A DNA stretch of 64,000 nt from Dechloromonas sp. GTDB taxonomy: Bacteria; Pseudomonadota; Gammaproteobacteria; Burkholderiales; Rhodocyclaceae. Shown here piece by piece: positions 8,752-20,298 of the stretch (position 1 is the stretch's first letter; the number at the start of each line of letters is the position of its first letter). A program made the position numbers and the translations under genes. The notes beneath the pieces are model-generated. The model was not told the DNA's origin. It did not search any database and saw only the letters and a list, made by a program, of their open reading frames with translations. The stretch lies in assembly GCA_028687035.1 (NCBI GenBank), contig JAQUAX010000008.1, positions 102,175 through 166,174 of the forward strand. The letters are read 5' to 3'.

Positions 8752-9292
8752 GCGGAAACCGGGCCAGCCGCTGGTAATCCGGCCCGGCCGCCGACAGCCG
8801 CGAGCGGACCAGCACGAAATCCCGGCATTCCCAGAACAGCGTTTCCGGCAAGCCGAGGTCGGGCGGCGGCAGCGCCAGCTTGCGGACCAGCGTCAGGTGC
8901 GGCACGAAGGCGCGTTCGGCGTCGGCGACGGCAAAGCCCGCCGCCCGCAATTCGCGAAGCAGGCCAGCGACCAGTTCGGCCAGCGCCGGCGGCGGCACCG
9001 AGCAGCCGGCCCACAGCAGACGGTTGTGCCGCCAGTGGCCGAGCCGGTCGATCTGCAGCGCGCAGGGTGCGGCACGCACCCGCCCGGCCGCCTCGACCAG
9101 CTCGGGCAAGCGGGATTCCGGCACGTCGCCGATGAAGGCCAGGGTCAGATGGACGGTTTCGGCCCGCGTCGGCCGGCCGCGCCCGGCCCGTTCGCGGGCG
9201 ACGGCGGCGAGCCGGGCGGCCAGTTCCGGCGCCGGCCACAACGCGAAGAAGACGCGCGCGGCCGCCGGCCGGGCGGCGGAGTCAGCCGGCAC
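8741..9292 (-). CDS. thpR: RNA 2',3'-cyclic phosphodiesterase (2'-5' RNA ligase family)
   Basis: Two-histidine phosphoesterase of 183 residues that acts on RNA with 2',3'-cyclic phosphate ends (ThpR/LigT). The two catalytic HxTx motifs are both present: HLTLAFIG in the N-terminal half and HLTLVRKL in the C-terminal half. The N-terminus ([17 protein letters not shown]) is typical. No ATG is available; the likely start is the GTG at 9292, which lies inside the end of ispF (11-base overlap). The 3' end overlaps the convergent sensor kinase gene. It is the last gene of the leftward ispD-ispF-thpR operon. Confidence 0.88.
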   Translation of the reverse strand: MPADSAARPAAARVFFALWPAPELAARLAAVARERAGRGRPTRAETVHLTLAFIGDVPESRLPELVEAAGRVRAAPCALQIDRLGHWRHNRLLWAGCSVPPPALAELVAGLLRELRAAGFAVADAERAFVPHLTLVRKLALPPPDLGLPETLFWECRDFVLVRSRLSAAGPDYQRLARFPLSA

Positions 9293-9764
9293 GCTCGACG
9301 AGGACGACGGCCTGCGCCTCGATCGCTTCCTGGCGGCCGAGGTAGCCGAGCTGCTCGTTGGTCTTGCCCTTGATATTGACGCAGTCGGCGGCGATGCCGA
9401 GGTCGGCCGCGACATTGGCGACCATCGCGGCGGCATGCGGCGCCAGTTTCGGCTTCTGCGCGATGATCGTCGCATCGACATTGACCGGCCGCCAGCCGCG
9501 CTCGGCCAGCAGCCCGACCGCGGCGCGCAGCAGCACGCGGCTGTCGGCGCCGGCGTAGCGCGGGTCGGTGTCCGGGAAATGGCGGCCGATGTCGCCGAGC
9601 GCGACGGCGCCGAGCAGCGCGTCGGTGATCGCGTGCAGCAGCGCGTCGGCGTCGGAATGGCCGAGCAGCCCGGTCGGATGCGGAATCTCGACGCCGCCGA
9701 GGATCAGCCGGCGGCCCTCGACCAGCTTGTGTACGTCGTAGCCCTGCCCGATGCGGAAATTCAT
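9282..9764 (-). CDS. ispF: 2-C-methyl-D-erythritol 2,4-cyclodiphosphate synthase
   Basis: Fifth enzyme of the MEP isoprenoid pathway. It closes CDP-ME 2-phosphate to the cyclic diphosphate with loss of CMP. At 160 residues it has the normal length. The metal ligands are in the N-terminal [11 protein letters not shown] (Asp and His) and the following [18 protein letters not shown]. The substrate segment [11 protein letters not shown] and the terminal [13 protein letters not shown] are all intact. The ATG at 9764 overlaps the ispD stop by 4 bases, matching the common ispD-ispF pairing; the enzymes act two steps apart in the same pathway. Confidence 0.96.
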   Translation of the reverse strand: MNFRIGQGYDVHKLVEGRRLILGGVEIPHPTGLLGHSDADALLHAITDALLGAVALGDIGRHFPDTDPRYAGADSRVLLRAAVGLLAERGWRPVNVDATIIAQKPKLAPHAAAMVANVAADLGIAADCVNIKGKTNEQLGYLGRQEAIEAQAVVLVERAG

Positions 9765-10447
9765 TGGCGTGCCCTCAGGATCATCGCGGCCAGTGCCAGG
9801 TCGGCCGGATAGGTGACTTTCAGGTTGGTCGAATCGCCGCGCACCAGTTTCGGCGCCAGACCGAGCGCCTCGATCGCGCCGGCCTCGTCGGTGACGCCAG
9901 GACAATTTTCGAGCGCCTCGAGCAGTCGACCGTAGCGGAACATCTGCGGCGTCTGCGCTTGCCAAAGGCCGTCGCGCGGCTCGGTCGCGGCGACCCGCTG
10001 CGCCGCGTCGGCGCGCTTCAGCGTGTCGGCGACCGGCACCGCGAGCAGGCCGCCGACCGGGTCGTCGGCCAGTCCGGCGACCAGCGCGTCGAGCATCGCG
10101 GCCGACAGGCAGGGCCGCGCCGCGTCATGGACCAGGATCCAGTCGTCGTCGGCCGCGGCCATCGCCGCGGCGCGCAGGCCGTTGGTGACGCTGGCCGCCC
10201 GCGTCGCGCCGCCGCAGCGCACGGTCTCGAGCTTGGGACCGAGGGCCAGCCAGTCGTGGCGGCTCCATTCGGCGTCGTCCGGCGACAGCACGACCCACAC
10301 CCGCTCGATCGCGGGATGCGCGGTCAACGCGGCCAGGGTATGGAAAATCAGCGGACGACCGAGCAGGTCGAGGTACTGCTTCGGCTTCTCCGCCCCGAAA
10401 CGGGCGCCGCTGCCGGCAGCGGGAACGATTGCGTAATGGCGTGGCAT
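9761..10447 (-). CDS. ispD: 2-C-methyl-D-erythritol 4-phosphate cytidylyltransferase
   Basis: Third enzyme of the MEP pathway, transferring CMP from CTP to MEP. The 228-residue protein begins [26 protein letters not shown], with the nucleotide-binding glycine/lysine loop, and has the family motif [11 protein letters not shown] in the middle and [11 protein letters not shown] toward the C-terminus. It heads the leftward ispD-ispF-thpR operon. It is divergent from the DUF4010 gene at 10489 with only 41 bases between the two starts, so the promoters of the two operons must overlap or lie inside coding sequence. Confidence 0.96.
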   Translation of the reverse strand: MPRHYAIVPAAGSGARFGAEKPKQYLDLLGRPLIFHTLAALTAHPAIERVWVVLSPDDAEWSRHDWLALGPKLETVRCGGATRAASVTNGLRAAAMAAADDDWILVHDAARPCLSAAMLDALVAGLADDPVGGLLAVPVADTLKRADAAQRVAATEPRDGLWQAQTPQMFRYGRLLEALENCPGVTDEAGAIEALGLAPKLVRGDSTNLKVTYPADLALAAMILRARQ

Positions 10448-10488
10448 GGCTTAATTTTACCGAAGAAGAAGCAGAACAAAGGAGAGAC

Positions 10489-11745
10489 ATGAGCTTCGTC
10501 GTTCCCGAACTGGCCACGCCGGTCGAGGCTTTCGCCACGGCGCTCGGCATCGGTTTGCTGATCGGCATGGAACGCGAGCGTCGCCCGGACTCCGCGGCCG
10601 GCCTGCGCACCTTCTCGCTGGTCGCGATGCTCGGCTGCCTGTTCGCGCTGCTCGGCGAAAAGAGCGGCGGCCCGTGGATGCTGGCGGTCGGCCTGCTCGT
10701 CGTCGCCGCGGCGATGGTCGCCTCCAACTTCTCGTCGCAGCAGGAGGAGCAGTACCGCGGCTTCACGTCGGAGGCCGCGGTCATCGTCACCTACGGACTG
10801 GGCGCCGCCGTCTGGTACGGCTACGCGACGCTGGCCGTGATGCTGGCGATCACGACGACCATCCTGCTCTACTTCAAGGCGGAGCTGAAGCAGTTCAGCC
10901 AGCGTACGACGCCGAAGGACATCAACTCCATCCTGCAGTTCGCGGTGCTGTCGCTGGTCATCCTGCCCATCCTGCCGAGCCAGGACTTCGGCCCCTACGA
11001 CGCGATCAACCCGCGCCAGATCTGGTGGATGGTCGTGCTGATCTCCGGCCTGGCGCTGGCCGGCTACCTCGCGCTGCGCATCGTCGGCGCCCGCCACGGT
11101 GCGGCGATGCTGGGCATTTTCGGCGGCCTGGCGTCGTCGACCGCGACGACGATGATGTTCTCTCGCCACGCGAAGGAACACGCCGACCTGGTCCGGATGT
11201 CGGCGATCGTGATCCTGATCGCCAACGTGATGGTGATGATCCGCCTCGGCATCGTGTCCAGCCTCGTCGCGCCGGCGCTGCTGACGCCGGTCGCCATCGT
11301 GTTCGCCTGCGGCGTCGTGCCCGGCGTCGCGATGGCGCTGTGGAGCTGGAAGGCGCTGACCGAGGCCGGCGAACTGCCGATGCCGGAAGTCAAGAATCCG
11401 ACCGAACTGAAGACCGCCGTGTCCTTCGGCGTGATCTACGCCGTCGTGCTGCTCGCCGCCGCGTGGCTGCAGGACGTCGCCGGCAACAGCGGCCTGTACA
11501 TCGTCGCGCTGGTCTCCGGCCTGACCGATGCCGACGCCAGCGTGCTATCGACGCTGCGCATGTACAACCTGGACAAGGTGCCGCAGGACGAGGCGGTGAT
11601 CGCCGTGACGCTGGCGCTGATGGCCAACCTGATTTTCAAGATCGGGCTGGTGCTCAGCATCGGCGGCCGGCGGCTGGCCCGCGACGCGCTGCCCGGCCTG
11701 TTCGCGATCGGTTGCGGCATGGCCGGCGGCCTGCTGCTCGTCTGA
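10489..11745 (+). CDS. MgtC/SapB-like and DUF4010 membrane protein
   Basis: A 418-residue integral membrane protein with about 11-12 hydrophobic segments. The N-terminal third resembles the MgtC/SapB domain (ALGIGLLIGMERER...GLRTFSLVAMLGCLFA), and the C-terminal two thirds match the pattern of DUF4010 (GIFGGLASSTATTMMFSRHAK, ALVSGLTDADASVLSTL). The ATG at 10489 has a strong ribosome-binding site, AAAGGAGAGAC. No transport substrate is established for this fusion family; MgtC-domain proteins are linked to magnesium limitation and membrane potential in other bacteria. It lies 10 bases upstream of amrB, whose ribosome-binding site overlaps its end, suggesting co-transcription with the AmmeMemoRadiSam genes. 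Confidence 0.85.
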   Translation: MSFVVPELATPVEAFATALGIGLLIGMERERRPDSAAGLRTFSLVAMLGCLFALLGEKSGGPWMLAVGLLVVAAAMVASNFSSQQEEQYRGFTSEAAVIVTYGLGAAVWYGYATLAVMLAITTTILLYFKAELKQFSQRTTPKDINSILQFAVLSLVILPILPSQDFGPYDAINPRQIWWMVVLISGLALAGYLALRIVGARHGAAMLGIFGGLASSTATTMMFSRHAKEHADLVRMSAIVILIANVMVMIRLGIVSSLVAPALLTPVAIVFACGVVPGVAMALWSWKALTEAGELPMPEVKNPTELKTAVSFGVIYAVVLLAAAWLQDVAGNSGLYIVALVSGLTDADASVLSTLRMYNLDKVPQDEAVIAVTLALMANLIFKIGLVLSIGGRRLARDALPGLFAIGCGMAGGLLLV

Positions 11746-11755
11746 GGAGAGAAGC

Positions 11756-12553
11756 ATGAAAACCCGTCCCCCCGCGGTCGCCGGCATGTTCTACCCGGGC
11801 GATGCGCGCACGCTGTCGGCTACCGTCGACCATCTGCTGGCCGGCGTCGGCGCCGGGTTCGACACGCCGCCCAAGGCACTGATCGTGCCGCACGCCGGCT
11901 ACGTCTATTCCGGATCGACGGCGGCGACGGCCTATGCCGGGCTGGCGCCGTGGGCGGATGCGATACGCCGCGTCGTGCTGCTCGGTCCGACGCATCGCGT
12001 CGCGGTCGACGGCCTGGCGCTGCCCGGAGCCGCCGCCTTCGCGACGCCGCTCGGCGACATCGCGCTGGACGCAGCCGGCATCGCCGCGATCGCCGACCTG
12101 CCGCAGGTCGTCGTCAGCGACCGCGTGCATGCCCAGGAGCACTCGCTGGAAGTCCACCTGCCCTTCCTGCAGCGCGTGCTCGGCGACTTCACGCTGGTCC
12201 CGCTGGCGGTCGGCCATGCCGGGCCGGAGGCCGTCGCCGAAGTGCTCGACCGCCTGTGGGGCGGCCCCGAGACGCTGATCGTCGTCAGCTCCGACCTGTC
12301 GCATTTCCTGCCTTATGCGGCCGCGCAGCAGGTCGACCGCGACACCTGCCGGCACATCCTGCTGCGCGACACCCATATCCGCCCGGAGCAGGCCTGCGGC
12401 GCCTACCCGATCAACGGCCTGCTGCTCGCGGCAACCCGGCGCGGCCTGCAGCCGACGCTGCTGCACCTGTGCAATTCGGGTGACACGGCCGGCGACCGCG
12501 ACCGCGTCGTCGGCTACGCCGCCTTCAGCTTCGCGGAGGCCGCCCATGCCTGA
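11756..12553 (+). CDS. amrB: AmmeMemoRadiSam system protein B (MEMO1 family)
   Basis: A 265-residue MEMO-family protein related to the dioxygenase LigB fold. It starts MKTRPPAVAGMFYPGDARTLS, the hallmark of the family. Putative metal-ligand histidines are visible in VPHAGYVYSG, GPTHR, EHSLEVHLPFLQ and SSDLSHFLP. The bacterial function is not established; human MEMO1 is a copper/iron-binding redox-linked protein. The gene is followed by the AMMECR1 and radical-SAM partners with 8- and 4-base overlaps, the defining arrangement of this three-part system. The start has AGGAGAGAAGC just upstream. Confidence 0.93.
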   Translation: MKTRPPAVAGMFYPGDARTLSATVDHLLAGVGAGFDTPPKALIVPHAGYVYSGSTAATAYAGLAPWADAIRRVVLLGPTHRVAVDGLALPGAAAFATPLGDIALDAAGIAAIADLPQVVVSDRVHAQEHSLEVHLPFLQRVLGDFTLVPLAVGHAGPEAVAEVLDRLWGGPETLIVVSSDLSHFLPYAAAQQVDRDTCRHILLRDTHIRPEQACGAYPINGLLLAATRRGLQPTLLHLCNSGDTAGDRDRVVGYAAFSFAEAAHA

Positions 12554-13094
12554 TCTCGGAAACACGCTGCTGGCGCTGGCCCGCAACGCGATCGCGGGCC
12601 ACTTCGGGCAAGCCGCGGTCGACGTCGCCGACCGGCCGGAATTGCACGAACCCGGCGCCACCTTCGTGACGCTGACCCGGCACGGCCAGCTGCGCGGCTG
12701 CATCGGCAGCCTCGAAGCCTGGCGGCCGCTCGGCCAGGACGTCCGCGACAACGCGCTGGCCGCCGCCTTCCGCGACCCGCGCTTCGCGCCGCTGACGGCC
12801 GGCGAACTCCCGTCGATCCGCGTCGAGGTGTCGCTGCTGACGCCGCCCGAGCCGATGTCCTTCGCCGACGAGGCCGACGCCCTCGCCCAGCTGCACCCGG
12901 ACATCGACGGCGTGATCCTCACCGCCGGCCGCCGCCGCGCCACCTTCCTGCCGCAGGTCTGGGAACAGTTGCCGGCCCCGGCCGGATTCATCGCCCACCT
13001 GAAGCAGAAGGCCGGCCTGCCGGCCGACTACTGGGGGCCGGACGTCCGCCTGGAACGCTACGCGGTCCGGAAATGGAAGGAGGCACAGCCATGA
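12546..13094 (+). CDS. amrA: AmmeMemoRadiSam system protein A (AMMECR1 family)
   Basis: A 182-residue AMMECR1-domain protein. The signature LRGCIGSLE is at about residues 53-61, followed by the conserved AFRDPRFAPLT and later FLPQVWEQ segments. The biochemical role is unknown; AMMECR1 homologues are hypothesised to bind or modify nucleotides or proteins. The start ATG at 12546 lies inside the end of amrB (8-base overlap), and its stop overlaps the amrS start (ATGA), so the three proteins are translationally coupled and probably made in fixed ratio. Confidence 0.92.
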   Translation: MPDLGNTLLALARNAIAGHFGQAAVDVADRPELHEPGATFVTLTRHGQLRGCIGSLEAWRPLGQDVRDNALAAAFRDPRFAPLTAGELPSIRVEVSLLTPPEPMSFADEADALAQLHPDIDGVILTAGRRRATFLPQVWEQLPAPAGFIAHLKQKAGLPADYWGPDVRLERYAVRKWKEAQP

Positions 13095-14185
13095 GCGCGA
13101 TCGTAACGCTGCACCCGGCCCGCTGGTGGCACGCGCTGCCCGACGGCCGCATCCAGTGCGACCTCTGCCCGCGCGACTGCCTGCTGCACGAAGGCCAGCG
13201 CGGCGCCTGCTTCGTCCGCCAGGTGGTCGACGGCGCGATGCAGCTGACGACCTACGGCCGCTCGTCCGGTTTCTGCATCGATCCGGTCGAGAAGAAACCG
13301 CTGAACCATTTCTACCCGGGCAGCAGCATCCTGTCCTTCGGCACCGCCGGCTGCAACCTGGCCTGCCGCTTCTGCCAGAACTGGGACATCTCGAAGTCGC
13401 GCGACATGGACCGCCTGATGGACAGCGCCAGCCCGGCCGCGATCGCCCGGGCGGCCCGGCAACACGGCGCCGACAGCGTCGCCTACACCTACAACGACCC
13501 GGTGATTTTCGCCGAATACGCGATCGATACCGCGCTCGCCTGCCGTGAACTGGGCGTCCGCAATGTCGCGGTGACCGCCGGCTACATCCATGCGCAACCG
13601 GCGCGCGAGTTCTTCGCGGTGATGGACGCCGCCAACGTCGATCTGAAGGCCTTCACCGAGGACTTCTACCACAAGCTGTGCGTCGGCCACCTGCAGCCGG
13701 TGCTCGACATCCTCGCCTACATCCACCACGAAACCGACTGCTGGCTGGAAATCACGACGCTGCTGATTCCCGGGCACAACGACAGCCCGGCCGAAATCAA
13801 CGAGCTGGCGACCTGGATCGCCCGCGAACTCGGTCCGGACGTGCCGCTGCACTTCACGGCCTTCCACCCGGACTGGAAGATGGACGACCTGCCGCCGACG
13901 CCGCCGGCAACGCTGATCCAGGCCCGGCGCATCGCGCTGGACGCCGGGCTGCACCACGTCTACACCGGCAACGTGCACGACGCCGAAGGCGGCACCACCT
14001 TCTGCCCGAACTGCCGGGCCGCGCTGATCGTCCGCGACTGGTACGACATCCGCCGCTACGACCTGACCGCCGAAGGGCGCTGCCCGCATTGCACGACGGC
14101 GATCGCCGGCCGCTTCGGACGCACGCTCGGGCGCGACGGCAAGGCCTTCGGCGCGCGCCGGATGCCGATCAGGATCGCCGCATGA
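13091..14185 (+). CDS. amrS: AmmeMemoRadiSam system radical SAM enzyme
   Basis: A 364-residue radical S-adenosylmethionine enzyme. The cluster motif C88-x3-C92-x2-C95 reads GCNLACRFCQNW. Extra cysteines precede it (C23, C26, C30, C40 in CDLCPRDC...GAC) and follow it at the C-terminus (CPNC...CPHC), suggesting additional metal sites. The family resembles pyruvate-formate-lyase-activating enzymes, but no glycyl-radical partner is present. I chose the ATG at 13091, which has AAGGAGG upstream and overlaps the amrA stop; an in-frame ATG at 13073 is less likely. It is followed with a 4-base overlap by a hydrolase-like gene. Confidence 0.93.
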   Translation: MSAIVTLHPARWWHALPDGRIQCDLCPRDCLLHEGQRGACFVRQVVDGAMQLTTYGRSSGFCIDPVEKKPLNHFYPGSSILSFGTAGCNLACRFCQNWDISKSRDMDRLMDSASPAAIARAARQHGADSVAYTYNDPVIFAEYAIDTALACRELGVRNVAVTAGYIHAQPAREFFAVMDAANVDLKAFTEDFYHKLCVGHLQPVLDILAYIHHETDCWLEITTLLIPGHNDSPAEINELATWIARELGPDVPLHFTAFHPDWKMDDLPPTPPATLIQARRIALDAGLHHVYTGNVHDAEGGTTFCPNCRAALIVRDWYDIRRYDLTAEGRCPHCTTAIAGRFGRTLGRDGKAFGARRMPIRIAA

Positions 14186-14769
14186 AACGCAACATCGCGC
14201 TGCAATACCCGCACGGCACGCTGCACGGCACGCTCGACCTGCCCGCCGCGCCGCGCGGCCTGATCCTGCTCGCCCGCGCCCATCATGCCGCGGTCGACAC
14301 CGTGATCGCGGCCAGTCTGGCGGCCCGCGGCTACGCGATTCTGGCGATGGAACTGCTGAGCGCCCAGGAAATCCAGTTCGCCGACGCGACGCAGAACGTG
14401 CCGCGACTGGCCCAGCGCTTGATCGACGTGCTGGACCTGATCCGCAACGACGGCGACATGCAGGAACTGCCGCTGGCGCTGTTCGCCAACGGCGACCTGA
14501 CGCCGGCCGCGATCCGGGCAGCCGCCCAGCGCGACAAGCAGGTCAGGGCACTGGCCTGCCACGGCGGACTGATCGACCGCGCCGGCGTCCAGGCGCTCAA
14601 CCTGCTGGTCGCACCGCTGCAGATGCTGTTCGACGCCGACGACGAGACCGGCCGCCAGGCCTACCTGCGCGCCCGGACGCACCTGTCGGGCATTCACGAA
14701 ATGCAGGTGCTGAACCCGGGCGAGGACCCCGCGGCTCACGTCGCAGCGTGGTTTTCGCTACGCCTGTGA
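14182..14769 (+). CDS. Alpha/beta-hydrolase-like protein lacking an obvious catalytic serine
   Basis: A 195-residue protein whose overall plan matches small dienelactone-hydrolase-like alpha/beta-hydrolases: GTLDLPAAPRGLILLARAHHA near the N-terminus, a central nucleophile-elbow position, and an acidic DADDE turn. At the elbow, where a GxSxG would be expected, the sequence reads ALFANGDLTPAA, with no serine. The C-terminal catalytic histidine position (usually near GxxH) reads LNPGEDPAAH. It therefore looks like a non-catalytic or altered member. It overlaps the amrS stop by 4 bases, so it belongs to the AmmeMemoRadiSam transcript. Its end overlaps the convergent 110-residue gene by 12 bases. 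Confidence 0.7.
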   Translation: MKRNIALQYPHGTLHGTLDLPAAPRGLILLARAHHAAVDTVIAASLAARGYAILAMELLSAQEIQFADATQNVPRLAQRLIDVLDLIRNDGDMQELPLALFANGDLTPAAIRAAAQRDKQVRALACHGGLIDRAGVQALNLLVAPLQMLFDADDETGRQAYLRARTHLSGIHEMQVLNPGEDPAAHVAAWFSLRL

Positions 14770-15090
14770 CCGCGGGCCGCTACCCTGAAGGTTCAGGATG
14801 CGGCGCTCGATATTGACCCGGCGTTCGCCGATACCAGGGGGGGGGCCGGCGTTGCGGGAGCGTCGATCGGTACCGCTGCGCCGGGACTCGACGTTGTGCA
14901 CGGCAACCTTGCTGCCGAGCCGGTTGATTTCGGCGCGGATGAAATGACTGGCCCAGTCCCAGAATTGCGCATCCTCGACCCGCAGGCCGCGCCGGTCGGC
15001 AACCCGTCTTTCCACCGCAACGTCAAAGGGGCCGGCGACCGTCTGGCGACGATCCCGGCCCGATCTTTTGTTTGTTTCGTCAGAATTCAT
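14758..15090 (-). CDS. Hypothetical protein with repeated RRxGxDRR-type motifs
   Basis: A 110-residue soluble, strongly basic protein that I do not recognise. It has recurring double-arginine units: KRSGRDRRQ at the N-terminus, ERRVADRRG near residue 30, RRSGTDRRSRN near residue 70, and ERRVNIERRIL near residue 95. Between the first and last pairs is a helix-like stretch (EDAQFWDWASHFIRAEINRLGSKV). The arginine units recall the RxxxR part of PilZ c-di-GMP-binding domains, but the D/NxSxxG part is not evident. The coding strand contains a run of nine C (positions 14837-14845 on the plus strand are G), after which the motif pattern continues in frame. Convergent with the hydrolase-like gene, divergent from mfd. 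Confidence 0.6.
   Translation of the reverse strand: MNSDETNKRSGRDRRQTVAGPFDVAVERRVADRRGLRVEDAQFWDWASHFIRAEINRLGSKVAVHNVESRRSGTDRRSRNAGPPPGIGERRVNIERRILNLQGSGPRSQA
14837..14845. repeat. Nine-base G homopolymer inside a coding region
   Basis: Nine consecutive G on the plus strand (C on the coding strand of the 110-residue gene). It is the longest homopolymer I noticed in the window. Such runs are prone to slippage and to sequencing error; here the downstream frame still encodes the ERR..ERR motif, so the present length is probably the functional one. Confidence 0.85.
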
Positions 15091-15301
15091 GTTGAAAATT
15101 TACGTCAGCGAAAAACTGTGTCGAATGCTAGCACAAATGCATGACATGTTCGTGGCAGGATGACAAAGAAGTCCCGGTGTGCGTCGATGGCGGCCGATTT
15201 CTTCAAAAACCGGGCCGCTCCTGCCGACATCCCTTCGGCATGCTTGTTCGACGAATTCATGATGCCGAATACCTCGCGCCGTCCCGCCAGGACGAAGCCG
15301 C

Positions 15302-15307
15302 TATAAT
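15302..15307 (+). promoter_or_regulatory. Candidate -10 element for mfd
   Basis: A perfect TATAAT, 28 bases before the GTG start chosen for mfd. No convincing TTGACA-like -35 lies 16-18 bases upstream. The element supports starting mfd downstream of it rather than at the distal in-frame ATG at 15141. Confidence 0.45.
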
Positions 15308-15335
15308 TGCCTCCCCTCGTCGCACCCGCCGCACC

Positions 15336-18779
<3,444 letters not shown>

Positions 18780-18785
18780 AAGACC

Positions 18786-19856
18786 ATGACGAAACAGATT
18801 CTCGAAAACATCAACATCGCCGCCTTCGACGCCATGCCGACGCCGGCCGAAATCCACGCCCGCCTGCCGATCAGCGACAAGGCCGCGAAAACCGTCGCGC
18901 ACGGCCGCACCGTGCTGCGCAAGATTCTCGACCGCAAGGACCCGCGCCTGTTCGTCGTCGTCGGCCCCTGCTCGATCCACGACCCGGTCGCCGGGCTCGA
19001 CTACGCGCGCCGCCTGAAGGCGCTGGCCGACGACGTCGGCGACGTGCTGCAGATCATCATGCGCGTCTATTTCGAGAAGCCGCGCACCACCGTCGGCTGG
19101 AAGGGCTACATCAACGACCCGTTCATGGACGACTCCTTCCAGGTCAATGTCGGCATGGAAAAGGCCCGCGACTTCCTGCTCAAGGTCAATGAACTCGGCC
19201 TGCCGGCCGGCACCGAGGCGCTCGACCCGTACGGCCCGCAGTACTATGGCGACCTGATCACCTGGACGGCGATCGGCGCCCGCACCACCGAATCGCAGAC
19301 GCACCGCGAAATGTCGTCCGGGCTGTCGACGCCGGTCGGCTTCAAGAACGCGACCAGCGGCGACCTGACCGTGGCGACCAACGCGATCCTGTCGGCGTCG
19401 CGTCCGCACTCCTTCCTCGGCCTGAACAACGACGGCCGCGTCGCCATCGTCCGCACCAACGGCAACGCCTACGGCCACATCGTGCTGCGCGGCGGCGACA
19501 GCGGCCCGAACTACGACACGGTCTCGGTCGCGATGGCCGAAGCGGCGATCGCCAAGGCCAAGCTGCCGGCCAACATCGTCGTCGACTGCTCGCACGCCAA
19601 CAGCTCCAAGAAGCCCGAGCTGCAGCCGCTGGTCATGGCCGACGTCGTCAACCAGATCCGTGCCGGCAACAAGTCCATCCTCGGCGTGATGATCGAATCG
19701 AACATCGAAGCCGGCAACCAGTCGATTCCGGCCGACCTGTCGCAGCTGAAGTACGGCTGCTCGGTGACCGACGGCTGCATCGGCTGGGACACCACCGAGA
19801 AGACGCTGCGCGACGCCGCCGTGCTGCTGCGCGACGTACTGCCGGAACGCCTGTGA
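18786..19856 (+). CDS. aroG: 3-deoxy-7-phosphoheptulonate synthase (class I DAHP synthase)
   Basis: First enzyme of the shikimate pathway, condensing phosphoenolpyruvate with erythrose 4-phosphate. At 356 residues it has the length and motifs of the AroFGH class: VVVGPCSIHDP near residue 60, the phosphate and metal region KPRTTVGWKGYINDP, and DCSHANSSK near residue 260. Which amino acid feeds back on it cannot be decided reliably from sequence, so the symbol aroG denotes the family. It begins 6 bases after mfd and is probably read through from it. Confidence 0.93.
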   Translation: MTKQILENINIAAFDAMPTPAEIHARLPISDKAAKTVAHGRTVLRKILDRKDPRLFVVVGPCSIHDPVAGLDYARRLKALADDVGDVLQIIMRVYFEKPRTTVGWKGYINDPFMDDSFQVNVGMEKARDFLLKVNELGLPAGTEALDPYGPQYYGDLITWTAIGARTTESQTHREMSSGLSTPVGFKNATSGDLTVATNAILSASRPHSFLGLNNDGRVAIVRTNGNAYGHIVLRGGDSGPNYDTVSVAMAEAAIAKAKLPANIVVDCSHANSSKKPELQPLVMADVVNQIRAGNKSILGVMIESNIEAGNQSIPADLSQLKYGCSVTDGCIGWDTTEKTLRDAAVLLRDVLPERL

Positions 19857-19930
19857 CCGATGCTGGGGCGCGTGGCTGATCGGGTGATTCCCGGCGGGGC
19901 GCCGGGCACGCCGCCGGACGCCGCCGCCCG

Positions 19931-20290
19931 GTGAAGTCCGGACGAAAACGCCGGGGCCGGGCCGCCGGCCTGGCCATCGACGGTTTCTGCGCCTGGGATG
20001 GCGACGTCCTGGTGCTGAACATCCTCGGCGAACCGAACGCCAAGCGCGACGCGATCGGCCGGCCCCGGGGCGACCAGCTGCAGGTCAGCGTCACCGCGGC
20101 CCCCGTCGCCGGCCGCGCCACCGATCACATGGTGCGTTTCCTGGCCGGACAGTTCGGCATCGCGCCGGCCCGGATCGAAGTCGTCTTCGGGCGCTTCAAC
20201 GTTAACAAACAGATGCGCATCCATTCGCCGCAGACGCTGCCCGCCGTCATCGCCCGCAGCCTGCCGCCGACTCCCACTCTTCCAGCCTGA
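19931..20290 (+). CDS. DUF167 (YggU-family) protein
   Basis: A small protein of 119 residues with the DUF167 fold signature: LNILGEPNAKRDAIG, VSVTAAPVAGRATDHMVRFLAGQFGI, and a final beta strand. The function is unknown in bacteria despite solved structures. It likely starts at the GTG at 19931, which makes the N-terminus Arg/Lys-rich; a later start is possible. It stops 8 bases before serB and follows aroG after a 74-base gap that contains no clear terminator. Confidence 0.8.
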   Translation: MKSGRKRRGRAAGLAIDGFCAWDGDVLVLNILGEPNAKRDAIGRPRGDQLQVSVTAAPVAGRATDHMVRFLAGQFGIAPARIEVVFGRFNVNKQMRIHSPQTLPAVIARSLPPTPTLPA

Positions 20291-20298
20291 CCACGACC

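Noticed and set aside
14837..14845. The G9 tract as evidence of a frameshifted pseudogene
   Set aside because: The frame after the tract still encodes the same Arg-motif type as before it, so the gene appears intact at the given length.
19857..19930. GC-rich inverted segments after aroG as a terminator
   Set aside because: No stable stem with a T tract can be drawn; the GC-rich repeats are typical of background composition.
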